Assembly: GCA_934631985.1 (NCBI GenBank)
Contig: CAKTYE010000072.1
Span: forward strand, 1-12,449
Length of the DNA: 12,449 bases
Direction of reading: 5' to 3'
From: an uncultured Clostridia bacterium
GTDB lineage: Bacteria; Bacillota; Clostridia; Christensenellales; Aristaeellaceae
Shown here piece by piece: positions 1 through 5,814 of the stretch. The notes below the pieces were generated by a model that saw only the letters and a list, made by a program, of their open reading frames with translations, was not told where the DNA came from and searched no databases. Numbering within the stretch: the stretch's first letter is position 1; every line of letters starts with the position of its first letter. Both the position numbers and the translations under genes were made by a program.

Positions 1-120
1 CTCTTTATCTATGCCTGGAGGATTTCAACCCACGCCCCCACGCAGGGGGCGACTTTTTCCTGTGCCGCGTCCCCCGGTGATAAAATTATTTCAACCCACG
101 CCCCCACGCAGGGGGCGACT
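1..120 (-). CRISPR. Leader-proximal end of a type I-C CRISPR array (incomplete)
   Basis: Two identical 32-nt repeats lie at 22-53 and 88-119. Read on the minus strand each starts GTCGCCCCC and ends GTGGGTTGAAAT, the classic I-C pattern. A 7-bp stem (CGCCCCC with GGGGGCG) encloses a 5-nt loop and leaves the 11-nt 3' end TGGGTTGAAAT, the expected crRNA 5' handle after Cas5c cleavage. The base 5' of each repeat is also A (positions 54 and 120), so the unit may be 33 nt. One complete spacer (about 54-87, 33-34 nt) and part of another (1-21) are visible. The array runs off the left edge. Cas2 and the leader lie to the right, so transcription is leftward and the newest spacer should be the one at 54-87. 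I do not recognise its source. Confidence 0.96.
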
Positions 121-281
121 GCAAAAACGCCCTATTTTTTTCCCACATTCTCAACAGATATGTCCAAATTTCGCACTGCTCGTCATTTTCTTCTATCCTT
201 CCTGTTACTTTTAAGAAAGAACTTATAGGGAAAACAGGTGCGAAGAGGTTGGGCTTATCATGAGAGCTTAAGCATCGCACA
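121..281 (-). promoter_or_regulatory. CRISPR leader
   Basis: This non-coding stretch separates the end of cas2 from the first repeat and is richer in A/T than the genes, with T-runs near 135-141. By position it is the leader that should drive array transcription leftward and receive new spacers next to the repeat at 88-119. I see no convincing -35/-10 pair and no clear rho-independent terminator after cas2, so the array could be transcribed from an unrecognised promoter or by read-through from the cas operon. The small open frame across 86-280 on the minus strand runs into the repeat and is not a credible gene. Confidence 0.8.
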
Positions 282-572
282 TCAAACCATCAGCACATCG
301 TCCGGCTGATAGGTTGGGTGTGCACCAATATGCTGCACCTTTGACCGGTAATTGTTGCCCAATACATAAAATCTCAGGCTATCTGTTTCAGGTGCAATCA
401 ATGCAGTTAATTCCGCTTGCAGCAGGCGCAGCTGCGCCGCATCCAAACTGCATTCAAAAACAGAATTCTGTACGCGCTGTCCATGTGCGACGCATTTTTT
501 CGCTACTTGACGTAATCGCCGCTTTCCTGCTGTATCTACGGTACTCACATCATAGGTAATCAGTACAAGCAC
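282..572 (-). CDS. cas2: CRISPR-associated endonuclease Cas2
   Basis: Encodes 96 aa, typical for Cas2, the dimeric core of the Cas1-Cas2 integrase that inserts spacers at the leader end of the array. The N-terminus (LVLITYDVST) is the first beta strand of the ferredoxin-like fold with the conserved Asp of the YDV motif. The middle carries the RVQNSVFEC segment typical of Cas2. The start is GTG at 572: an ATG at 574 is out of frame and stops after four codons. A strong SD (AGGAGGA, 578-584) lies 5 nt upstream and directly abuts the cas1 stop codon, so cas2 follows cas1 by 12 bp in the same operon. It is the last cas gene before the leader. Confidence 0.97.
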   Translation of the reverse strand: MLVLITYDVSTVDTAGKRRLRQVAKKCVAHGQRVQNSVFECSLDAAQLRLLQAELTALIAPETDSLRFYVLGNNYRSKVQHIGAHPTYQPDDVLMV

Positions 573-577
573 ATGTG

Positions 578-584
578 TCCTCCT
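578..584 (-). promoter_or_regulatory. Ribosome binding site of cas2
   Basis: AGGAGGA on the minus strand lies 5 nt before a GTG codon. It decides the GTG start at 572 over the out-of-frame ATG at 574, and it touches the TAA of cas1 (585-587), so translation of the two genes is probably coupled. Confidence 0.85.
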
Positions 585-1616
585 TTACTTCCACAAGAAA
601 GGTGGATATTCCTCCAAGTCACCACGAAGATGCCGCGCCAGTAAAAGGGCTTGCACATAAGGGACCAGCCCCCACGGCAGCTTTTCTTTCAGGTAAGGAT
701 GTGTAATTTCTTCCTTCTTGTGCGTCTGCCACGCTGTTAGCAAAGCCTTGCGTCCTTCATCTGTCAGCAATACTGCGCCATCGGACTGCGTCCGGAAATG
801 CTGCTTTTGCAGCACTCGTGTATTGATAAGCGTCAGCACAAGGCGGTCTGCCAGCGGCGCGCGCAGTTCCTCCATCAAGTCCAGCGCCAGTGATGTGCGT
901 CCCGGTCGATCCCGATGCATAAAGCCTGCATAGGCATCCAGTCCTACGCTTTCCAGTGCAGCGGCACAGTCATGTGTCAGCAGTGTGTATGTCATGGAAA
1001 GTGCTGCATTCATCCGATCCAGCGGCGGGCGACGGCTGCGTCCTGTGAAGTGAAAATCTTCTTTCTGATTCAGAATCAGCTCGTCAAATACGCCAAAGTA
1101 ACAGGAGGATGCCTCGCCCTCCATTCCTCGCAGAGTATCCAGATTCTCCGTTGTCAGCAGCGGCTTCAACTGCCCTTGTAAATGTGCTGATGCCTCCTGC
1201 AGCCGTAATGCGTCCACCCGCAGCGCATGATCGCGCAGTGTGCGCTCGATCACCCATCGTCCATTGTAGATTTTGCCGAAAATCATATTGCGCGCTACTC
1301 GGCAGCTCTGTGCCGGGCTGTCGGACACACGATATTGCTCCTTGCGCAGCAAAATGTTACCCTGTGAGGGGCCAGCCGCCCATGCAAGTATACGTCCGCT
1401 TGGCGTAAGAAACGTCAGATGCACACCCCGCTCTACACATGCACCCATCAGTGCAGGGCTTGCCCCCTTATAGGAAAAAGTTATTATGCCTTCCAACACC
1501 TGCAAAGGATACTGCCCTATCTTTTCGCCGTTTCGATAACTGACCACGTTTTCATTTTCAAGCGCCAGATAGATGTCCTCCGAAGTCACAAAAAGCGTAT
1601 TAAGCAGCTTTCTCAT
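585..1616 (-). CDS. cas1: CRISPR-associated integrase Cas1 (type I-C)
   Basis: Encodes 343 aa, the expected size for I-C Cas1, the metal-dependent integrase that with Cas2 inserts new spacers. The N-terminal beta-rich domain (about 1-90) precedes the helical catalytic domain. The RGMEGEAS block supplies the metal-binding Glu (E166), GFMHRDRPGRTSLALD supplies His (H234) and Asp (D246), and E249 follows in LMEELR. All catalytic positions are intact. The ATG at 1616 overlaps the cas4 stop in an ATGA arrangement, implying translational coupling. The usual I-C order cas4-cas1-cas2 is kept, and in this subtype Cas4 works with Cas1 to select PAM-bearing prespacers. Confidence 0.98.
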   Translation of the reverse strand: MRKLLNTLFVTSEDIYLALENENVVSYRNGEKIGQYPLQVLEGIITFSYKGASPALMGACVERGVHLTFLTPSGRILAWAAGPSQGNILLRKEQYRVSDSPAQSCRVARNMIFGKIYNGRWVIERTLRDHALRVDALRLQEASAHLQGQLKPLLTTENLDTLRGMEGEASSCYFGVFDELILNQKEDFHFTGRSRRPPLDRMNAALSMTYTLLTHDCAAALESVGLDAYAGFMHRDRPGRTSLALDLMEELRAPLADRLVLTLINTRVLQKQHFRTQSDGAVLLTDEGRKALLTAWQTHKKEEITHPYLKEKLPWGLVPYVQALLLARHLRGDLEEYPPFLWK

Positions 1617-2272
1617 GGTGCATCCTCCGCCGCCGCTTGCCGCAGATAAGTGGTCACCTTCGGTGTTTTCTGCAATCTGGGCAGGCAGATTTCCCTGAGC
1701 GAGCAGGCATTACAATGCTTTCCCTGCCTTGGCGAAGGCGTATAGCCACGCGACATGGCATCCCGCATGGATGTCAAAATCGTTTCAACGCGAGCGCGCA
1801 GTTCGGGCGTAAATGAAACGATCTGCCGCCGTCTGGTTTCCCCATAATAGAGACTTCCCTCCGGGATGGCACACAGCAGCATTTCTTCCAAGCACAACGC
1901 TTGTCCGCACAGCTGCAATGCATCGGAATCCACGGTCTTGGGCGTGCCGCGCTTATATTCTACTGGATAGGGCTGCCATAGCCCCTCCTGCCCCGGCAAA
2001 GAAATTCCATCAGCATCTTGATGAAACTCCACTACATCGCATACGCCCGTAACCTGTAAACGATGTGAAAGCACTCGCAGGCCACGCACTGTCAGCGTAT
2101 CTCCCCGGCGTTCCAACTGCTTCTCGTCATGGGCGCGATGGTGCATCAGACTTCCATCCACTGTGCGCTCATTATCTGCCCATTGCTGTTCAATGAAAAT
2201 CAATCCCCACTGCCGCGGACAAAAAGCGTAATGCTGCACACCTGAAAGCGTCAAATAGTCCTGTTCATTCAC
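1613..2272 (-). CDS. cas4: CRISPR-associated exonuclease Cas4 (type I-C)
   Basis: Encodes 219 aa, a Cas4 of RecB nuclease fold with an iron-sulfur cluster. It trims prespacers and fixes PAM choice and orientation during adaptation. The four cluster cysteines are visible: C18 in FCPRQW and C187, C190 and C196 near the C-terminus (HCNACSLREIC). Nuclease residues include D79 (GVCDVVEF), E105 and K107 (VEYKRG) and the downstream QLCGQA helix with Q120. The start is GTG at 2272, overlapping the cas7c stop as GTGA; the nearby ATG at 2268 is out of frame. There is no strong SD, so re-initiation by ribosomes finishing cas7c is likely. It overlaps cas1 by 4 nt. Confidence 0.97.
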   Translation of the reverse strand: MNEQDYLTLSGVQHYAFCPRQWGLIFIEQQWADNERTVDGSLMHHRAHDEKQLERRGDTLTVRGLRVLSHRLQVTGVCDVVEFHQDADGISLPGQEGLWQPYPVEYKRGTPKTVDSDALQLCGQALCLEEMLLCAIPEGSLYYGETRRRQIVSFTPELRARVETILTSMRDAMSRGYTPSPRQGKHCNACSLREICLPRLQKTPKVTTYLRQAAAEDAP

Positions 2273-3168
2273 CCCATGATTTCACACCGTACCCCCGCAG
2301 GAAGATCATCTTCATGAATTGTTACCTCGTAATCCTGATAGCTGCGCGGTGCATCTACGCCTTTTTTGCGCTGCACCTGCACCAGATCAAACAGCTTCCA
2401 GGAGGGTGCATTGCCGAACTCGCTGTCATGCCGGAACACGATCAGCTTCCGTACCGCCATTTTGCCCCGCGCTGCACTATGATCGTTTTCGAACATGTTC
2501 AAGATAGCCTGCCACAGCAGCTGCAAATCCTCCTCTGAAAAGCCCGTGGTCTTGCGTGCCAGATTCGCAGAAACGAAGCCCTCCGCGCGATACAAGCCAT
2601 AGGGCACGATATACTTGCGGCCCATCTCGGTTCCCTTCTTGGCTGCATCCTCTTCGGTGGTGATCGCCACTCGGGTGATGGTCACTTCCTGCGGCATGAT
2701 AGGATCAACGCTCCGTGCAAACCCCAACTGCACCGGGCCACGCACCTGCCCACAGTTGAGCGATGCCTTCACAAAGGTCGTCATCACCGCGCCAAAGGTG
2801 CGAATATCATAATAATGGCTGCACATGTGTTTCAGCAATTTGCAATCAATATCTGGATCGTTCTTTTTCAGCTTTTTCAAATCCGCGTCTGAAATATCCT
2901 TGTATTCATTTTCTGCCAGTGCCGCTTTATCACTGCGATTCAGGGGCGTACTCTCGCTGATATAGATACCGTAATTCGGATCATTTTCCTTCACCATCGC
3001 CACATAGTTGCGAATCTTCCGCTTCAGGCACACATCCGTCACCAGCCCACAGCCCGTTTCCGGGTCGGTACGGGGCATGTTGCCCGCGTCTGGATCACCA
3101 TTGGGATTGCCGTTTTCTACATCGAAAAGGATCACGAAATCATAGCGGTTCTGAATGCAATCAGCCAT
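2269..3168 (-). CDS. cas7c: Type I-C Cascade backbone subunit Cas7c (Csd2)
   Basis: Encodes 299 aa, the repeated backbone subunit that coats the crRNA guide in Cascade. The N-terminal block FDVENGNPNGDPDAGNMPR, followed by RTDPETGCGLVTDVCLKRKIRN, is diagnostic of the Csd2/Cas7c family. The open frame extends 22 codons further upstream to 3234, but the ATG at 3168 is chosen because a strong SD (GGAGGAGA) lies about 7 nt upstream and family members begin with a short lead into the NRYDF strand. That start overlaps the end of cas8c by 8 nt. Type I Cascades flip out every sixth guide base between neighbouring Cas7 subunits, which bears on the pairing pattern of the small RNA at 5729-5811. Confidence 0.97.
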   Translation of the reverse strand: MADCIQNRYDFVILFDVENGNPNGDPDAGNMPRTDPETGCGLVTDVCLKRKIRNYVAMVKENDPNYGIYISESTPLNRSDKAALAENEYKDISDADLKKLKKNDPDIDCKLLKHMCSHYYDIRTFGAVMTTFVKASLNCGQVRGPVQLGFARSVDPIMPQEVTITRVAITTEEDAAKKGTEMGRKYIVPYGLYRAEGFVSANLARKTTGFSEEDLQLLWQAILNMFENDHSAARGKMAVRKLIVFRHDSEFGNAPSWKLFDLVQVQRKKGVDAPRSYQDYEVTIHEDDLPAGVRCEIMG

Positions 3169-3529
3169 TGTTTTTCTCCTCCTTCTTCGTATACAGTGCC
3201 TGCTTTTGATGGTAATACCCCAGTTGGAACACACCCTGATCCTCTAGTGACATATGCTTAGGCAGCGTTTCTGTCAGGCGGCTATACAGCATTGTCAGCT
3301 GCTTATCATAGTACACAGCTAAACCGCCATCCAGTTTATTCAAGTGATTTTGTGCCAATTTGAGCAGTGTCGGGAATACCAGTGCCGGCGTTGCACAGGC
3401 TGCATTAAAATAGCGCTCTCGAATGGTTGCGTTAATGCTCGGATTCGCACTTTGCTGCAAGCCCTCCAGCACCGCAAACAGCCGCCCCAGTACATAAGGC
3501 GTATAGGTTGCCTCCTCGTTCAGTGTCAC
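3161..3529 (-). CDS. cas11c: Cas11c small subunit from an internal start in cas8c
   Basis: An in-frame GTG at 3529 is preceded by AAAGGAGGT (3537-3545) with a 7-nt gap, an excellent SD in the middle of a coding region. It would give a 122-aa protein identical to the C-terminus of Cas8c, beginning VTLNEEATYTPYVLGRLFAV and containing the INATIRERYF and ATPALVFPTLLKL helices. Internal translation of Cas11c from cas8c, giving the small subunit that lines the belly of Cascade and stabilises the R-loop, is established for type I-C. This start, length and helical content match it. I infer function from the family; the SD-GTG pair is directly visible. Confidence 0.88.
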   Translation of the reverse strand: MTLNEEATYTPYVLGRLFAVLEGLQQSANPSINATIRERYFNAACATPALVFPTLLKLAQNHLNKLDGGLAVYYDKQLTMLYSRLTETLPKHMSLEDQGVFQLGYYHQKQALYTKKEEKNNG

Positions 3530-4912
3530 CGTTAAGACCTCCTTTAGGGGATGCGTCTCCTGATCACGCACCACATTTCTCAGCATGTACGCCTTGATGA
3601 TTGCCGCCTTGCCACGGTTTATATTTTGTTCTGCACGAATGCGTACCTCCACCTGTGTAACCAGCGCCGTGGGATAAGGAGCATCCATCAGAATCGCCCG
3701 CATAACCTCGCCCACCAAAGCATTCGGAGGTTTCTTGTCTTTACTTTTGGCATTAGCTGTTTCATTCAGCAGCGCCCAAACCGACAATTCCTCATGCTCG
3801 TCAAAAGCGGGACGCACAATGTGCAAGCGCTCTTGATGCGCCGACAAATGATCTGCGAATGTCTTAAAGCTGTTTTGCAGAAAGAACCGTACGGACAGTC
3901 GTGATGCATTCGGCGCAAGCCCCAACACATAAAAGCGGTTATTCGGTTGTATGGGGATTTCCTTCAGCAGCGCTACCTTGCCATTGCGCAAATCGTTTAC
4001 TGCACCGCGAAGATCCTCCTGCTCCACCGTGTTGTCTGATGCGCCCATCATCCATGCAAGCAATTTACTGTACGCAAGTTCCGCGCCTTCTGCCCAGTAA
4101 ACGAGCGTTGTTCCGCCCAGCTGCATGTGATAATCCTGTTCCCGAAGCATGTAGTTCAATGCTGCGCCATAGGCAAACGCTGCATACTCCCCAACCGGCG
4201 CATTCAGTCCCTGCGCTCCTACACATCCATAGGATTCGTAAGCTGCGCTGTTAAAAGAAACCAGGGATGCACCTGAAGATTGTGCGCCCATTACCCCCTT
4301 AATGCTGGGATGCAGCAACGCAATAGGTCCTTTCTGCCCCGTAACCAGACAGCGCCCCTGCGGTGCATCATCGTGGTCGTTATAGGCTTGATCCCATGCT
4401 GCGCTGATTTCCGGCACTTCCTGTGCAAACTTGCCGTTCATGCGAAACACAAGATTGCCGCCAGCCTTTAATTCCTCCAACAGCGGCGCAACCACGGGAT
4501 ATGTTTCCGCTTGCTGTGCATCCCACTGTTGAAAGAAGCGACAAATCGCCCGTGCTATCGGCGCATCGACATTTTGCAGCAGCTCCAAATGACGTACCGC
4601 ACAGGCCTGAAAGCAGTCTACAGCACGCTGCTTGTTGCCCTTGCTGTCAATGCCCAGCATATACGTCCCGTTATCGCACAGGAAATTCGCTGCAATGCCG
4701 CTGGAACGCTTCACCATCACAGGAAGCTTCATGGTTCTTGCCGTGCTTTTTCCCTTTTTATCCGGCAGACCCAAGGGGACGATCTGCTGCAGCGTTCCAT
4801 CCTCATTCAGTTCAAGCGCCCATGAAGCCTTTGTCTCCAGCCAACCGGGACGATCTAGCTTCTCATTTGCCGCAAGCGCCTCATAGCACCCAACCAATGC
4901 TTGCAGAATCAT
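3161..4912 (-). CDS. cas8c: Type I-C Cascade large subunit Cas8c (Csd1)
   Basis: Encodes 583 aa, close to the usual Cas8c length. This subunit recognises the PAM, helps open the target and recruits Cas3. The start MILQALVGCYEALA is the standard family N-terminus. The CLVTGQKGPIALLHPSIKGV and QGLNAPVGEYAAFAYG blocks are typical of Csd1. The start at 4912 gives an ATGA overlap with cas5c and has GAGGTGAT just upstream. An in-frame ATG five codons earlier (4927) is less likely. The last 122 codons form a second product (Cas11c) from an internal start. The gene overlaps cas7c by 8 nt at its 3' end. Confidence 0.97.
   Translation of the reverse strand: MILQALVGCYEALAANEKLDRPGWLETKASWALELNEDGTLQQIVPLGLPDKKGKSTARTMKLPVMVKRSSGIAANFLCDNGTYMLGIDSKGNKQRAVDCFQACAVRHLELLQNVDAPIARAICRFFQQWDAQQAETYPVVAPLLEELKAGGNLVFRMNGKFAQEVPEISAAWDQAYNDHDDAPQGRCLVTGQKGPIALLHPSIKGVMGAQSSGASLVSFNSAAYESYGCVGAQGLNAPVGEYAAFAYGAALNYMLREQDYHMQLGGTTLVYWAEGAELAYSKLLAWMMGASDNTVEQEDLRGAVNDLRNGKVALLKEIPIQPNNRFYVLGLAPNASRLSVRFFLQNSFKTFADHLSAHQERLHIVRPAFDEHEELSVWALLNETANAKSKDKKPPNALVGEVMRAILMDAPYPTALVTQVEVRIRAEQNINRGKAAIIKAYMLRNVVRDQETHPLKEVLTVTLNEEATYTPYVLGRLFAVLEGLQQSANPSINATIRERYFNAACATPALVFPTLLKLAQNHLNKLDGGLAVYYDKQLTMLYSRLTETLPKHMSLEDQGVFQLGYYHQKQALYTKKEEKNNG
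3537..3545 (-). promoter_or_regulatory. Internal ribosome binding site for Cas11c
   Basis: AAAGGAGGT on the minus strand is inside cas8c, 7 nt upstream of the in-frame GTG at 3529. It is as strong as the SD of any gene here and has no other use at this place. Confidence 0.85.
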
Positions 4913-5553
4913 TTGATCACCTCGCATCCCCGCAGGTCAATGCAGCCATGCTCCATCTTCGCACGGAAAAACATGGGCTGAATATTGTCCAGATTTGTGT
5001 AGTCCATGTCATACAGCATGTACCCAAGGTCGCGCGTTTCAGCAATCGCCTCGATTTCGCCGCCCTCCCACAGGCGAAAATGCGCAGTACATTCCCTTGT
5101 CCCCAGGTAGGGTGTACTGTAACACGCGCCTTTGCGTAGTCTGCGCTTTACAATATCCTGAAATTTCCCGGGATTATCGGATGCATTCGCCTTGTCCGTC
5201 ATGTCGAAATGCGCCTCAATGATATAGCGCACATCTTTCAACACCATAGCCGCACGCTGCTGGATGTCCTGTGACGTGATGATACTGCTTCGTTTCCCGC
5301 CATTGGCCTCCTGCATGATATTCGATGCCGAGATTTTTGAGCCAACCTCATTTCTCCGCAAATTCATGAACTGAATTGGATTCATTACCCAGATACGGTC
5401 AACCGTCCATCGAAGCCCCGGATGAAAGTAGATGCTCTCAATAATTCCCCGTGCCGCGCTGGGCGTAGGAATATCATAGCTTACCCGTTCTGTTTTCATC
5501 TCAGGCCGTGTGAAACACGCCATAGGCCCCCAGACCTCCACAAGAACTGACAT
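4909..5553 (-). CDS. cas5c: Type I-C Cascade subunit and crRNA endonuclease Cas5c
   Basis: Encodes 214 aa, the usual Cas5c/Cas5d size. In type I-C there is no Cas6; Cas5c cuts the repeat at the base of its stem, leaves an 11-nt 5' handle and stays bound as the Cascade foot. The N-terminus (VLVEVWGPMACFTRPEMKTE) and the TPSAARGIIESIYFHP block are characteristic. Tyr42 and His115 (in RYIIEAHF) are candidate catalytic residues, judged only by position. A near-perfect SD (AAGGAGGT, 5562-5569) precedes the ATG at 5553. It is the first gene of the cas5c-cas2 operon, driven by the promoter at 5612-5640, and the likely processor of the regulatory RNA at 5729-5811. Confidence 0.97.
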   Translation of the reverse strand: MSVLVEVWGPMACFTRPEMKTERVSYDIPTPSAARGIIESIYFHPGLRWTVDRIWVMNPIQFMNLRRNEVGSKISASNIMQEANGGKRSSIITSQDIQQRAAMVLKDVRYIIEAHFDMTDKANASDNPGKFQDIVKRRLRKGACYSTPYLGTRECTAHFRLWEGGEIEAIAETRDLGYMLYDMDYTNLDNIQPMFFRAKMEHGCIDLRGCEVIK

Positions 5554-5561
5554 GCGCTATC

Positions 5562-5569
5562 ACCTCCTT
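5562..5569 (-). promoter_or_regulatory. Strong ribosome binding site of cas5c
   Basis: AAGGAGGT, continuing GATAG on the minus strand, pairs almost fully with the 16S rRNA 3' end and lies 8 nt before the ATG at 5553. High intrinsic translation of the first operon gene fits a system that needs transcriptional restraint. Confidence 0.9.
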
Positions 5570-5588
5570 ACTTTTTCATTTTCATTTT

Positions 5589-5604
5589 TCGCCTTGTTCG
5601 GCGA
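5589..5604 (-). other. Small hairpin at the predicted 5' end of the cas5c mRNA
   Basis: TCGCC and GGCGA pair around a 6-nt loop. The predicted transcription start (about 5605) puts this stem at or within a base or two of the mRNA 5' end, where it could protect against 5' end decay. After the stem the minus strand runs into A-rich sequence, so it is not a terminator. A role is inference from position. Confidence 0.5.
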
Positions 5605-5611
5605 CAGCATG

Positions 5612-5640
5612 AGTATACCGTGCTTCCCTTCTTTTGTCAA
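5612..5640 (-). promoter_or_regulatory. Promoter of the cas5c-cas8c-cas7c-cas4-cas1-cas2 operon
   Basis: On the minus strand a perfect -35 (TTGACA, 5635-5640), a 17-bp spacer and a -10 (TATACT, 5612-5617) form a near-consensus sigma-A promoter. Predicted start is about 5605, giving a leader of about 50 nt to cas5c. The sequence upstream of the -35 (5641-5650) is A/T-rich, and the TTC-flanked match to the small RNA guide begins ten bases upstream of the -35. So strong a promoter next to a Cascade-addressed site fits an on-by-default, feedback-restrained operon. Confidence 0.92.
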
Positions 5641-5649
5641 TAGTTAAAT

Positions 5650-5667
5650 TTCATGTGTCTTTCTTTT
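5650..5667 (+). promoter_or_regulatory. Predicted Cascade operator: TTC PAM plus 15-nt target of the small RNA
   Basis: TTC at 5650-5652 is the established I-C PAM, directly 5' of ATGTGTCTTTCTTTT (5653-5667). The small RNA guide begins ATGTGGCTTTCTTTT (5755-5769): 14 of 15 identical, and the one difference is at guide position 6, which type I Cascade leaves unpaired. Identity stops after position 15, as expected for a binding-only target. The match lies about 48-62 bp upstream of the predicted cas5c transcription start. With a full 34-bp footprint (to about 5686) it would fill most of the 54 bp between the two divergent -35 boxes. Binding there is inferred; the match and PAM are directly visible. 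Confidence 0.85.
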
Positions 5668-5694
5668 AAATTAAAGTCATTCCTACATTTTAGC

Positions 5695-5723
5695 TTGACT
5701 TCTACTCCTTTTCCCGCTATGAT
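5695..5723 (+). promoter_or_regulatory. Promoter of the CreR-like small RNA
   Basis: TTGACT (5695-5700), 17 bp, TATGAT (5718-5723) on the plus strand is a near-consensus sigma-A promoter. The predicted start at about 5729-5731 coincides with the first base of the shortened repeat, so the RNA would have essentially no 5' extension. It diverges from the cas5c promoter. Confidence 0.88.
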
Positions 5724-5729
5724 TGGACA

Positions 5730-5754
5730 GTCGGAGAAATCCGTGGATTGAAAT
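5730..5754 (+). repeat. Degenerate, shortened I-C CRISPR repeat (psi-repeat)
   Basis: This 25-nt element keeps the frame of the 32-nt array repeat: GT at the 5' end, then a stem, then an 11-nt 3' end. The 7-bp stem of the array repeat is reduced to 4 bp (CGGA 5732-5735 with TCCG 5740-5743) closed by a GAAA tetraloop. The 3' end TGGATTGAAAT (5744-5754) differs at one base from TGGGTTGAAAT of the array. The preceding A (5729) is also shared. Preserved structure with a changed stem sequence suggests selection for Cas5c recognition while avoiding recombination or spacer insertion. Confidence 0.9.
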
Positions 5755-5773
5755 ATGTGGCTTTCTTTTGTGG

Positions 5774-5811
5774 AATGCCGGGGATGTTGTACGCCAACGC
5801 CCCGGCATTTT
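5774..5811 (+). terminator. Rho-independent terminator of the small RNA
   Basis: AATGCCGGGG (5774-5783) pairs perfectly with CCCCGGCATT (5800-5809), with GTTG/CAAC able to extend the stem inside the loop; TTTT (5808-5811) follows on the plus strand. It ends 3 bp before the cas3 stop codon. On the minus strand the same hairpin lies just after cas3 but is followed by CCACAAAAG, without a T-run, so it would be at best a 3' stabilising structure for cas3 mRNA. Confidence 0.78.
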
Positions 5812-5814
5812 CCA

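Larger units (their letters stand above)
5729..5811 (+). ncRNA. CreR-like Cas-regulating small RNA (repeat-guide-terminator)
   Basis: A compact gene of about 83 nt between cas3 and cas5c, on the opposite strand to both. It has its own promoter (5695-5723), a shortened I-C repeat (5730-5754), a guide starting at 5755, and a 10-bp terminator hairpin with a T-run (5774-5811). No second repeat follows. Cas5c could cut after the stem to leave the 11-nt handle TGGATTGAAAT, which differs from the array handle at one base. Guide positions 1-15 match the TTC-flanked site at 5650-5667 except at position 6. Partial-match crRNA-like RNAs that turn Cascade into a repressor of its own cas genes are known as CreR; I infer that role here. 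Alternatives are an antitoxin-type RNA guarding a toxin (no toxin gene seen) or a decayed solitary repeat-spacer, which the intact promoter, terminator and operator make unlikely. Confidence 0.88.

Noticed and set aside
86..280. Small minus-strand open frame in the leader
   Set aside because: It runs into the CRISPR repeat (its end reads QSPPAWGRGLK from repeat sequence) and has no SD.
2269..3234. Longer Cas7c starting at 3234
   Set aside because: The extra 22 residues are Arg-rich, overlap cas8c in another frame and lack an SD; ATG 3168 has a strong SD and the family N-terminus.
4909..4927. Cas8c start five codons earlier, at 4927
   Set aside because: The family begins MILQAL, the ATG at 4912 gives an ATGA overlap, and GAGGTGAT sits between the two ATGs as SD for the second.
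4423..5139. Plus-strand open frame of 238 codons over cas8c and cas5c
   Set aside because: Antisense shadow of two well-identified genes, rich in Pro, His and Cys, with no SD or domain.
5774..5809. Hairpin read as the terminator of cas3
   Set aside because: On the minus strand it is followed by CCACAAAAG rather than a T-run; the T-run is on the plus strand, so it serves the small RNA.
5729..5811. CreTA-style toxin-antitoxin RNA pair
   Set aside because: No small toxin ORF or toxin-RNA-like promoter lies next to the guide; the target sits beside the cas5c promoter, fitting direct autoregulation better.
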